This document shows, one piece after another, positions 16,048-24,595 of a stretch of DNA of 38,894 nt. The first letter of the stretch is position 1; every line of letters starts with the position of its first letter. Under the pieces are notes generated by a model. The model was not told the DNA's origin. It made no database searches and saw only the letters and a program-made list of their open reading frames with translations. A program made the position numbers and the translations under genes. The stretch lies in the NCBI GenBank assembly GCA_036011305.1, contig DASCNA010000227.1:1-38894 (forward strand), in the 5' to 3' direction. Source of the DNA: DASCNA01 sp036011305 (lineage in GTDB: Bacteria; Verrucomicrobiota; Lentisphaeria; Victivallales; GWF2-38-69).

Positions 16048-18437
16048 ATGAATAAGATTGATAATAGAATCACAGTTACAAGAAACAATCTGTTGAATAT
16101 ACCACCAAGTTTATGCCATGAAAGAGCTCTTCTAGTTACTCAGTCTTATAAAAAAACCGAAGGACAACCGATTATCATCAGAAGAGCCAGAGCATTAGAT
16201 AAAATACTTAATGAAATGAGTATTTACATTGAGGATGAACAGCTCATTGTAGGAAATCAGGCATGTGTTGGGAGAGCTGCTCCTGTTTACCCTGAATATT
16301 CCTATGATTGGATCATAGAAGAATTAGATCAGTTCGAAAAGCGTTCCGGAGATGTATTTTCGATATCTGAAAAAACTAAGGAAAAACTAAGAAGTATTGC
16401 AGGATATTGGAAAAATAAAACTCATTTTGATGAAGTAAAAAGAACTATGACAAAGACAAACATGCTGGCTGAAAAACAAAATGTTATCCACAGGGGTGGA
16501 ATCAGCATGTCTGGCGATGGGCATATAATTCCCAACCACGAAAAAATACTCAAATACGGTTATTCAGGATTTATAAAATATGCAGAAAAAAAATTGGAGA
16601 ATAAAAAATTAACTGAAAGTAAAGCTGATTTTTATAAAGCTGTGATAATTGCTCTTAATGCTGCTATTACATTTTCATTAAGATTCTCTTCTTTAGCTCT
16701 GCAGATTTCAACAAATGAGAAAAATCCAAAAAGAAAAACAGAGTTACTGAACATTTCAAAAGTTTGTAAAAATATTGCTAAAGGTAAACCTGGATCATTT
16801 CATGAAGCTGTACAAATTGTATATTTTACACATCTTATCATGATGATTGAAAGTAATGGTCATTCTTTTTCATTTGGACGCTTTGATCAATATATATATC
16901 CTTTCTATAAAGAGGACATTCTTAAAAAAAGATTTAGTCACAATGATGCTGTAGAAATTGTTTCATTATTTTTTATCAAGTTGAATAGTCTAAATAAAGT
17001 TAGACCCTGGGGGCATACAGAGTTTGGAGTTGGCTATCCTCTATATTCAAATTTAATGATAGGAGGAATGAAAAAAGACTGTACTGATGGAACCAATGAA
17101 ATATCTTATATCTGCTTAGATGCAATGAGTAACTGCAGGTTTCCAGAACCTAATCTGTCAGCCAGATATTGGGAAAAAACTCCTAAAAAATTTCTACAAA
17201 GAGCGGCGGAACTTATAAAAGACGGATACGGAATGCCTTCTCTGTTTGCAGATGAAACAGTAATTAAAGCTTTATCTTCAATTGGAATTGATGAAATAAC
17301 AGCCCGTGATTATGCTTCTATGGGATGTGTAGAAGTTGCAATTCCTGGCAAATGGGGACACAGAGCAACAGGAATGACATATATGAACTTTGCTAAAATA
17401 TTTGAACTTCTGCTCAATAACGGTGTTGATCCGGTCAGTAATATTCAGTTGATATCTGTTAATGGAAGCAAAGAACGCAAAGTTGAATTCGATTCATTCG
17501 AAGACCTGTTCAACTCCTGGAAAAAGTTCTTAAAATTTTATACAGATATTGCAGTTGAAAGTGACTATATCTGTGACAGGTCATTAAAAATTCATGATGC
17601 CGACCCATTTGCTTCTTCACTTATTGATTGCTGTCTAGATAGAGGTAAAACTCTTAAGGAAGGTGGAGCTGAATATGATTTTGTCAGCCAGACAACTATC
17701 GGAACAACTACAGTTGCAGATTCATTTGCTGCCATAAAAAAAATGGTATTTGATGATAAATCTGTAACTTATGTAGATTTGATTGATGCAATGAATTCTA
17801 ACTGGCAGGGAGAAAATGCACAGAAAATACAACGACTGGCTTTGAAAGTTCCTAAGTTCGGTAACGATATAGATTTTGTTGATAATATAACAAACGATGT
17901 ATATGATTCTTATCTCTCATTGCTTCCAAACTATAAAAATGAAAGAAATGGAAAAGGCCCTAAAGGGTGCGGTTATACTATGTCTACTTCTAATATCTCA
18001 TCCAACGTACCAGGAGGAATGGATGTGGGTGCTACACCTGACGGAAGATATTCCGGCGAACCGTTAAATGAAGGGGCATCACCGTGCAGAGGGGCAGATT
18101 TACAGGGCCTACAGCTGTTATTAAATCTTTATCAAAACTGCCTAATTCAGGTATGGCAGGGGGACAGCTTCTTAACATGAAGTTCACTCCTGGATTATTA
18201 TCAGGAGAAGAGAATATTGATAAATTTGTCTCTTTTATTGAAGCTCACAGAATTCTTGGTAATTTTCATGCACAATTTAATATTGTCGATAGAAAAACTC
18301 TGATTGCGGCAAAAGAACATCCAGATGAATATCCGAATTTAATGGTAAGAGTAGCCGGTTACTGTGCTCTGTTCACATCCCTTATTCCAGCCGTTCAGGA
18401 TGATATAATTCAAAGGACTCAACACAATGAAATATAA
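16048..18437 (+). pseudogene. glycyl-radical enzyme of the PflD/YbiW (dehydratase-like) group, frameshifted
   Basis: Radical enzyme of the pyruvate formate-lyase superfamily, active only without oxygen. The first frame runs 16048-18180 and contains the active-site Cys427 with Glu429 (YASMGCVEV), as in dehydratase-type members. At about 18097-18104 homology moves to another frame, which continues with GPTAVIKSLSKL to the stop at 18437 and contains the radical motif RVAGYCALF (Gly codon 18357-18359). One extra base would restore a single chain of about 796 residues, the normal family length. As written, the encoded protein lacks the essential glycine and would be inactive. Whether this is real decay or a sequence error cannot be told here. 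Context (activase, NagA-like enzyme, FSA) suggests a sugar-derived substrate. Confidence 0.9.
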
Positions 18438-19320
18438 TAAAACATCAGGAAATATCTCTATGATACAGAGATATTCAACGAAGGATGGCCCAGGCATAAG
18501 AAGCACCGTCTTCTTTAAAGGGTGCCATATGAACTGTATATGGTGCTCTAATCCTGAACTTATTAATCCATATCCTGAATTAATGGAATATAAAGAAAAG
18601 TGCAGGCATTGCAACGATAAAAATTGCATCAAAGAAAAGAGTGATAAGCTCAGCGATATAGCCACCAATAAATGGAGTTCAACTCCCGATCTTTGCAAAA
18701 ACAGTGTATTTGAAAAAGTAGGAGGTTTCATAGATGCAGATGAACTGCTTACTGAGCTTCTTAAGGATATAGTTTTCTATGATACATCAGGTGGCGGAGT
18801 AACTTTTTCCGGTGGTGAACCTGCATTACAGGGTGATTTTATTTGCAAAGTCGCAAAAAAACTAAAAAGACAAAACATTCACCTGACATTGGATACTTCA
18901 GGCTTTGTACCATGGAAGAACTTAGAGAAAATTCTACCGTATTTTGATCTTGTTCTTTATGATATAAAAATATTTAACAGAGAACTTCATAAAAAGTTTA
19001 CCGGTGTCGATAACAAACTGGTATTAAAAAATGCGGAGAAAATATCTGAACTAAATATTCCCATGGATATAAGAATGGTCATAGTTCCAGAGTATACAGA
19101 CTCGCATAAAGATATAGATATGAGATTTAATTTTATTAAAAAACTTAGATCCGTAAAACAGGTTGATATATTGAATTTTCATCAATATGGAGCAAAGAAA
19201 TATACTTGTTTAAACAGAGAATATAAACTTAGGCACCTGACACCATTGACTGAAGCAGAAATCGAAAGAATAAAAAATAGTGCAATTTCACATGATATAA
19301 AAATAACAATAGGCGGATAA
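18427..19320 (+). CDS. glycyl-radical enzyme activating enzyme (radical SAM)
   Basis: A 297-residue activase that uses SAM and a 4Fe-4S cluster to create the glycyl radical on the enzyme encoded just upstream. The radical SAM motif is C33-x3-C37-x2-C40 (CHMNCIWC). The SAM-contacting GGE motif is in SGGEP (128-132), and the TSGF and DIK motifs are as in PflA relatives. The start overlaps the end of the glycyl-radical enzyme frame by 11 bases, a sign of translational coupling. The insert that normally carries two ferredoxin-like clusters has only C59, C62, C67 and C90, so at most one auxiliary cluster can form. Confidence 0.92.
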   Translation: MKYNKTSGNISMIQRYSTKDGPGIRSTVFFKGCHMNCIWCSNPELINPYPELMEYKEKCRHCNDKNCIKEKSDKLSDIATNKWSSTPDLCKNSVFEKVGGFIDADELLTELLKDIVFYDTSGGGVTFSGGEPALQGDFICKVAKKLKRQNIHLTLDTSGFVPWKNLEKILPYFDLVLYDIKIFNRELHKKFTGVDNKLVLKNAEKISELNIPMDIRMVIVPEYTDSHKDIDMRFNFIKKLRSVKQVDILNFHQYGAKKYTCLNREYKLRHLTPLTEAEIERIKNSAISHDIKITIGG

Positions 19321-19366
19321 ATATAATAGCCTACAGTACATATTGTAATAAACAGGGAGAATCAGT

Positions 19367-20518
19367 ATGAAAACTTTAATAAAAAATGCAAGAATAATAT
19401 CACCTGGAATTGATATTAAAAATGCTTCCATTGTAATCAATAAAACTAAAATAACTGATATTATTCTAAATAATAAAACTACCGGATCATTTGATAGAGT
19501 TATTGATGCAAAAGGAAGGATGACAGTTCCAGGTTTTATCGACATTCATGTACATGGAGGGGGCGGCTCAGATGTTATGGATGGAACAGAAAAAGCAATT
19601 ACAACTATTGCCAAATGTAAATTGAAGGAAGGTGTTACCAGTTTTTTACCTACTACAATGACAATGCCGCAGACAGAGATAATAAAATCGGCAGAAGCAG
19701 TAGAGAGATATAGGACAAACAGAATATATGCAAAATCTCTAGGTATGCACCTTGAAGGACCATATATCAACTCGCAGGCATTAGGATCCCAAAACCCTAA
19801 ATATGTCAGACCTGGAAATATAAATGAAGTTAAACAAATTAATGACCTTACGAAAATCTTAAAATTAACTCTTTCTCCGGATATCGAAAATGCTGTTGAG
19901 TTTGTGAAAGAGCTTTTAACATTAAAAATCACACCTTCCTGCACTCATACTGAAGCTACTTATAATGACTTTAAAAAAACAAAAAATGTAGGTTTGGTAA
20001 ATTTAACTCATTTCTGCAATAGAATGACTCCTCTGCATCATAGAGAAATTGGGATGGTGGGAGCTGGGTTTTCCGATGATGAAACATATATCGAAATGAT
20101 TTGTGATACAGTTTTCCTTTGCTCTGACATGATAAAATTAACATTTAAATTAAAGAATATAGATAAAATTATGCTAATCACAGATGCAATGGCTGCCACA
20201 TGGCTTTCAATTGGAATTTATAATTTTGGTGGACAGGTAGTTGCAGTCAATAATACAGCGGCATATACATCGTCAGGCACTTTAGCAGCCAGTACATTAA
20301 AGTATAACTCCGGTTTAAAAAATATCTATGATATCACAGGACTGCCACTTCATCAACTCATAAAAACAACTTCTTACAACCAGGCTAAAAGTTTGGGTAT
20401 TGAAGGTTTAGGAAAAATAGAAATCGGCTATTCCGCTGATATCAATATATTGGATGATGACTTTGTTCCTGAAAAGGTATTTGTTGACGGTGAAATGTTC
20501 GAAGCGAATAAACTTTAA
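19367..20518 (+). CDS. NagA-family amidohydrolase (N-acetylglucosamine-6-phosphate deacetylase-like)
   Basis: A 383-residue amidohydrolase, the length of NagA. Catalytic and metal residues are present: H61 and H63 (HVHGGG), E130 (MHLEGPY), H194 (CTHTEAT), H215 (LTHFCNRM) and D273 (ITDAM), at nearly the same positions as in E. coli NagA. Two substrate-side motifs differ: the usual DGxH is DTVF here, so the substrate-contacting His is absent, and HLFNAM is HFCNRM. A good AGGGAGA ribosome site is present. It follows the activase by 46 bases in the same operon. It probably deacylates a related sugar phosphate or other amide rather than standard GlcNAc-6-P; there is no nagB nearby. Confidence 0.82.
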   Translation: MKTLIKNARIISPGIDIKNASIVINKTKITDIILNNKTTGSFDRVIDAKGRMTVPGFIDIHVHGGGGSDVMDGTEKAITTIAKCKLKEGVTSFLPTTMTMPQTEIIKSAEAVERYRTNRIYAKSLGMHLEGPYINSQALGSQNPKYVRPGNINEVKQINDLTKILKLTLSPDIENAVEFVKELLTLKITPSCTHTEATYNDFKKTKNVGLVNLTHFCNRMTPLHHREIGMVGAGFSDDETYIEMICDTVFLCSDMIKLTFKLKNIDKIMLITDAMAATWLSIGIYNFGGQVVAVNNTAAYTSSGTLAASTLKYNSGLKNIYDITGLPLHQLIKTTSYNQAKSLGIEGLGKIEIGYSADINILDDDFVPEKVFVDGEMFEANKL

Positions 20519-20587
20519 TCTTCTAAAAATATATAACGTTAGGCTAAAAACAATAATTTTTTTATATACAGAACTGGAGAATTTAAA

Positions 20588-21265
20588 ATGATATATATGT
20601 TAGATACTGCTAATGTAGAAGCAATAAAAAGAGGAAATGATTTATATCCTATTTCCGGCGTAACTACTAATCCGAGCATCATAGCAAAGGAAAATAAACC
20701 TTTCTTTGAAATATTGACTAATATTAGAAATATCATCGGAGATGGAAAAATGATCCATGCACAGGCCGTCGGTAAAACAGCTGATCTGATTGTAAAAGAA
20801 GCTGAATATATAAATAATAACTTAGGCGGAAACCTTTTTATAAAAATACCCGTTTTTCCTGAAGGCATTAAAGCTATTAAAATTTTGAAAGAAAAAGGTA
20901 TATGCACTACTGCAACTGCTATTTTAACTTCACAGCAGGCATTGATGGCTGCTGAGGCAGGAGCTGAGTACTTGGCACCTTATATTAACAGAGCTGATGA
21001 TATATGTAATGATGGAATTAAAATTGTTGCTGAAATAGTAAAACTATTGGAAGTAGGCGGTATAAATGATGCTAAAATATTAGGAGCTTCTTTTAAAAAT
21101 GTCAGACAGGTTCACGAAACAATATTAAACGGAGCAAAATCTGTTACTGTAAACCCTAGCACATTCGAAAGACTTTTATTTCACCCATTAACAGACTGGA
21201 GTATTGATCAGTTTGATAAAGATTGGCATAGTGTTTACGGAGATAAATTAACCTGTGATTTATAA
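20588..21265 (+). CDS. fsa: fructose-6-phosphate aldolase (FSA/TalC-type transaldolase)
   Basis: A 225-residue class I aldolase of the small transaldolase group. The Schiff-base lysine is K86 (FIKIPVFPEG), and the tyrosine in APYINR is the residue that separates FSA-type aldolases from true transaldolases. FSA cleaves fructose-6-phosphate or 1-deoxy sugar phosphates into dihydroxyacetone or hydroxyacetone plus glyceraldehyde-3-phosphate. In E. coli the FSA gene sits beside a glycyl-radical enzyme and its activase (ybiW-ybiY-fsaA), as it does here. It is the last gene of the operon; its 3' end overlaps that of the convergent XRE-PAS copy 4 by 6 bases, with no visible terminator between them. 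Confidence 0.92.
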   Translation: MIYMLDTANVEAIKRGNDLYPISGVTTNPSIIAKENKPFFEILTNIRNIIGDGKMIHAQAVGKTADLIVKEAEYINNNLGGNLFIKIPVFPEGIKAIKILKEKGICTTATAILTSQQALMAAEAGAEYLAPYINRADDICNDGIKIVAEIVKLLEVGGINDAKILGASFKNVRQVHETILNGAKSVTVNPSTFERLLFHPLTDWSIDQFDKDWHSVYGDKLTCDL

Positions 21266-22465
21266 ATTATAATCAAAATTAACGCCGGATTTTCTCAGTG
21301 ATTTTATTATTTCAATTTTTCCGTCATTGACGCCTTTTTCATATGCGGTTTTTTTATCGTATTCATTTTGCTCAGAAGTTATTTTCTGACCGGTAATATC
21401 TCTTATGATACCAAAGCTGACTTCATCGTCATTAATTTTATCATTATAAATATAGTGGTGCAGTTTTCGTATTTTCCCATCATTTCTTTTTATCCTATAT
21501 ACAAAATCATAGTAATCAGGCCTTACTGCTTCTTTTATTATTTTACGATCTTCTTTTATTACAAAATCCAGCCATCTATCAAGTTTAGAATACATTTCAT
21601 GTTTACTTATATTAAAAATTTTTTGAAAGGCATCGTTTATATAAAGATAATGCTCAAATGGCTTAAATTTAAATATCCATATCACATGATCAAGTTTATT
21701 CAAAACTGATTCCATATAAAAATATTTTTCTTTCCCCAGCTCATCTGATGTAATATCTAATATGATTCCTGTTATTCCTGTTACTTTTTTAGCTCCATCT
21801 AGTAAGGGTTTTATTGAAGCTAAGCCAGTTCCTTTTATAGAAGTGGAGCTATAAATGGGGATTTTGGCATCTGTCACAGCCTGCCCGGTTTCCTTAACCT
21901 GCTTTTCAAGCGCAGTCAACTCATTCCAGGCGTTTCCAGTTCCAGTACTCCATATTTCACTGTTTCTTTTGCCATAAATTATACTTTTCTGTGTAAGATT
22001 AAAATACGAAGCAAAATAATTATTTATGTAGAGAAATCGTAACTGCTTATCTTTTGCATATACAAAAAAGTTAAATGAATTAACTAACTCTGACATATAT
22101 ATTTTATCATTTTCTAGGTTTCTGGATTCCCATGTCAGAACTTCAACCTGCTTTTGCAGCTGAATTAATATCTGTTGCTTTTCAGTTTCTGTTTTATCAG
22201 AAATATCATAAATAGCCTTATCAAGCGCACTTAGTTTTTTATAATAAAGAGGAGTATTTTCCACCTTATCAGACAAGTCAGAAATTTCATTTACAGCAAC
22301 TCCTATAACTTTAGCTAAAATTCTTATATTATATTCTGTTGGAACATTAATCCCTTCTTCCCAGCGCATTAATGTTTTATCAGACTTCCCAATCTCTCTT
22401 GCCAATGCAGCGCGAGCTATTTTTTTCTGCACTCTAAGGTTTTTGAATTCATCTTTATAAAACAT
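21260..22465 (-). CDS. XRE-family HTH regulator with two PAS domains (copy 4, shortened tail)
   Basis: 401 residues, a close paralogue of copy 3: HTH at about 5-60 (REIGKSDKTLMRWEEG), linker, PAS at about 125-238 and 247-357. Stretches such as MSELVNSFNFFVYAKDKQLR are identical in both copies. The C-terminal tail stops after SGVNFDYNL, losing the final helix (ITELTNLSKKELIKIL) found in copy 3. The loss point is exactly where the gene meets the end of fsa. A GAGGTGAT ribosome site is present. It is divergent from the 22691-24378 genes, its likely targets. Confidence 0.87.
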   Translation of the reverse strand: MFYKDEFKNLRVQKKIARAALAREIGKSDKTLMRWEEGINVPTEYNIRILAKVIGVAVNEISDLSDKVENTPLYYKKLSALDKAIYDISDKTETEKQQILIQLQKQVEVLTWESRNLENDKIYMSELVNSFNFFVYAKDKQLRFLYINNYFASYFNLTQKSIIYGKRNSEIWSTGTGNAWNELTALEKQVKETGQAVTDAKIPIYSSTSIKGTGLASIKPLLDGAKKVTGITGIILDITSDELGKEKYFYMESVLNKLDHVIWIFKFKPFEHYLYINDAFQKIFNISKHEMYSKLDRWLDFVIKEDRKIIKEAVRPDYYDFVYRIKRNDGKIRKLHHYIYNDKINDDEVSFGIIRDITGQKITSEQNEYDKKTAYEKGVNDGKIEIIKSLRKSGVNFDYNL

Positions 22466-22499
22466 ATATCACCTCTATCTTCAAAACAGGCTAATTCCT

Positions 22500-22552
22500 A
22501 GACTTATGTCCTGTCAACTTTACTAGTATAACCTTTTTATAGACATTAGTCT
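22500..22552. promoter_or_regulatory. paired operator-like boxes upstream of XRE-PAS copy 4
   Basis: AGAC-TTAT-GTCC (22500-22511) and AGAC-ATTA-GTCT (22541-22552) start 41 bp apart, the same spacing as in the copy 3 region. On the minus strand a TTGACA hexamer (22517-22512) lies directly against the first box; a poor -10 match (TTAGCC) follows 17 bases later. This arrangement fits autorepression of the regulator. Confidence 0.5.
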
Positions 22553-22596
22553 AGTTTAATACAGTTTTTATACTTTAATTCCAAGTGAAATAATAT

Positions 22597-22617
22597 TATT
22601 CAAAAGTATTTTGAATA
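22597..22617. promoter_or_regulatory. perfect palindrome, 9-bp arms, with a repeated half-site
   Basis: TATTCAAAA-GTA-TTTTGAATA is perfectly symmetric. The left half, extended to ATTATTCAAAA (22595-22605), occurs again at 22653-22663. The sites lie 28-96 bases upstream of the 49-residue ORF at 22691 and look like an operator for the plus-strand genes. Confidence 0.5.
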
Positions 22618-22690
22618 GTGTTAACTAAATTCGCAGAATAAAAAAGTGAATGATTATTCAAAACAAAATCAAATATAATAGGTAAAAATC

Positions 22691-22840
22691 ATGAAATCAT
22701 TAAAAAATTTATTCAGTAATCATACGAATCCGATTCCAAACTTATCAGAAAGCTCAACAATAAGAAAAAAACTTATACTTGGTCAGAAAAAACAACAAGG
22801 CATTTGCGATTTCAGTCTAATGATACTTATAAAAAAATAA
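22691..22840 (+). CDS. possible small protein (49 aa), unknown
   Basis: A short ORF beginning MKSLKNLFSN with a TAGGT ribosome site. Its leader (AGGTAAAA before ATG) resembles that of the 39-residue peptide at 15926, and it occupies the equivalent position between a XRE-PAS gene and an operon. The protein is basic and Asn/Lys-rich without clear family motifs. It may be a diverged or decayed counterpart of the other leader peptides. Confidence 0.4.
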   Translation: MKSLKNLFSNHTNPIPNLSESSTIRKKLILGQKKQQGICDFSLMILIKK

Positions 22841-22887
22841 ATAATATTACAGACTAGACAATTGTACTTAAATAACGGAGAAATAAT

Positions 22888-23226
22888 ATGAAAGAATTTG
22901 CATACACTTTTCCAATATTGCCGGACAGAACTAACGCTTTTTTAGAATTCGCCAGAGAGTGCTCAACTACTAAAAAAGAAGGATTGACAAAGCTCCATGC
23001 ACAAATTGGAGTTTTAAAAGAAAACTGGTATCTTCAGCGATCCAATGCAGGAGACAGAGTAGTTGTCTATACAAAAGCAGAAGACGATACGTTTCTAAGG
23101 CAATTTTTAACTTTGGAGGGAGAATTTGAAAAATGGTTCAGAAAAAAAACCAAAGAAAATAACGGAACAGATGTATCCGGTCATGAAAATTTACCGGAAT
23201 TAATACTTGAATGGAAAGCAGAATAA
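22888..23226 (+). CDS. 112-aa protein, possible dimeric alpha-beta barrel fold, unknown
   Basis: A soluble protein with alternating strands and helices (EFAYTFPILPDRTNAFLEFA, later VVVYTKAEDDTFL). This suggests a ferredoxin-like or antibiotic-monooxygenase-like fold in which residues 3-9 and 63-70 form strands. There is a good GGAG ribosome site. It lies 46 bases before an M20 peptidase, probably in one operon. No specific family or reaction can be assigned. Confidence 0.6.
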   Translation: MKEFAYTFPILPDRTNAFLEFARECSTTKKEGLTKLHAQIGVLKENWYLQRSNAGDRVVVYTKAEDDTFLRQFLTLEGEFEKWFRKKTKENNGTDVSGHENLPELILEWKAE

Positions 23227-23271
23227 ATATATGCATATTTAACCCGCGTTTAATTTGAAAGGATTCCAAAA

Positions 23272-24378
23272 ATGAACATCGACAAAAAATTTATTAATAA
23301 AATCCTTGAAGAAAGCATTAAGATTCAGCAGATAGCTGCTCCTACATTTCACGAAAAGAAACGTGCAGAATATGTTAAACAAAGTTTCTTAGAAAGCGGA
23401 CTGGAGGATGTCAGTATTGACTCAGCCAACAATGTATACTCTTGCAGATCTGGATGTAATGGAGAAGCAATATTAGTTTCCGCACATTTAGATACCGTAT
23501 TTCCTATAGAAACTGATTTAACTGTCAAAAATGATAATAGCAGAATATACGGTCCCGGCATTCTGGATAACTCAATTGCTGTAGCAAGCTTGATCGGACT
23601 GCAAAAGATATTAAATAAACATAATATTGCCCTTCCAGGAGATCTCTTTATTGTTGCAAATTCATGTGAAGAAGGTTTGGGAGATCTGAAAGGGATTAAA
23701 AAAGTAATGGATAAACTTAAAAATAAAGTTTCTAAAGTTATAGTTCTTGAAGGCGGAAATTCTGATATGTTGACATATAAAGGTGTTTGTTCACGGCGAT
23801 ATAAAATATCAGTAAAATCTCCTGGAGGTCATGGCTGGGAAAACTTCGGTCGGGAAAGTGCAATACATCTATTAATAAAATTAGGGGAAAAATTAACTAG
23901 GTTAAACTTGAGTAAAATACCTAAAACCACTTTCAATATTGGAATAATTGAAGGAGGCTTATCTGTCAATGGAATTGCAGAAAATGCTTCAATGTCTCTT
24001 GAACTTCGTTCTGATTCGCAACCGGCTCTAAATGATTTAATAAAACAAGTTGAAAATATCTTTAGTTCTTTTGCTTCAGATAATTCAACATTGTCTTTTG
24101 AAATAACCGGCAACAGATCATCAGGTGAACTTAAACCTAATGATCCATTATTAATTATAGCAAAAAAAATATATAAAGATTTTTGTATTGAACCTGATCT
24201 TGCACCAGCAAGCACTGATGCCAATTTACCTTTATCATTAGGTATACCTTCAATATGTATCGGGTTAACTAATGGGGATAATGTTCACACAGTGAATGAA
24301 TATATGGAAACTGAACCTTTTTATACAGGATTCAGAAAATTTGTACAGTTGATTTTAAATTTGTACAATGTTAAATAG
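23272..24378 (+). CDS. M20-family metallopeptidase / deacylase
   Basis: A 368-residue zinc amidohydrolase related to ArgE, DapE and aminoacylase-1. Metal ligands are H72 and D74 (SAHLDTVFP), D99 (GPGILDNSIA), the E133-E134 pair (SCEEGLGDL), the D of STDANLP and a C-terminal His (VHTVNEYM). A dimerisation (lid) domain lies between about residues 170 and 275. It probably releases an amino acid from a peptide or acylated amino acid in the cytoplasm; the substrate is unclear. GAAAGGA ribosome site; ends in TAG. Confidence 0.86.
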   Translation: MNIDKKFINKILEESIKIQQIAAPTFHEKKRAEYVKQSFLESGLEDVSIDSANNVYSCRSGCNGEAILVSAHLDTVFPIETDLTVKNDNSRIYGPGILDNSIAVASLIGLQKILNKHNIALPGDLFIVANSCEEGLGDLKGIKKVMDKLKNKVSKVIVLEGGNSDMLTYKGVCSRRYKISVKSPGGHGWENFGRESAIHLLIKLGEKLTRLNLSKIPKTTFNIGIIEGGLSVNGIAENASMSLELRSDSQPALNDLIKQVENIFSSFASDNSTLSFEITGNRSSGELKPNDPLLIIAKKIYKDFCIEPDLAPASTDANLPLSLGIPSICIGLTNGDNVHTVNEYMETEPFYTGFRKFVQLILNLYNVK

Positions 24379-24595
24379 CGATAAAATCCTATTCAATAAT
24401 GATCTGATGGATGCCTTGACTGTACTTAAAATTTCAATAAGAACAACTGAGATGAGTTTTTTATCTTTAATAGACAATTCAGTTTCATAGTAATAATCAA
24501 TAAATTCAGTATATAGGTTTTATATAATATTAAATAAAGCTATATTTACATTTTTAATTTATCAAAAATATATTATTAGTTATTAAGCATATATT

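Noticed and set aside
18091..18110. Programmed ribosomal frameshifting in the glycyl-radical enzyme
   Set aside because: There is no X-XXY-YYZ slippery heptamer in the zero frame (GGG GCA GAT TTA CAG) and no known use of frameshifting in this family; a lost base is simpler.
18084..18437. Independent small gene at the end of the glycyl-radical enzyme
   Set aside because: Its sequence is the C-terminal part of the same enzyme, including the glycine motif; the apparent GTG start lies inside the upstream frame and has no ribosome site.
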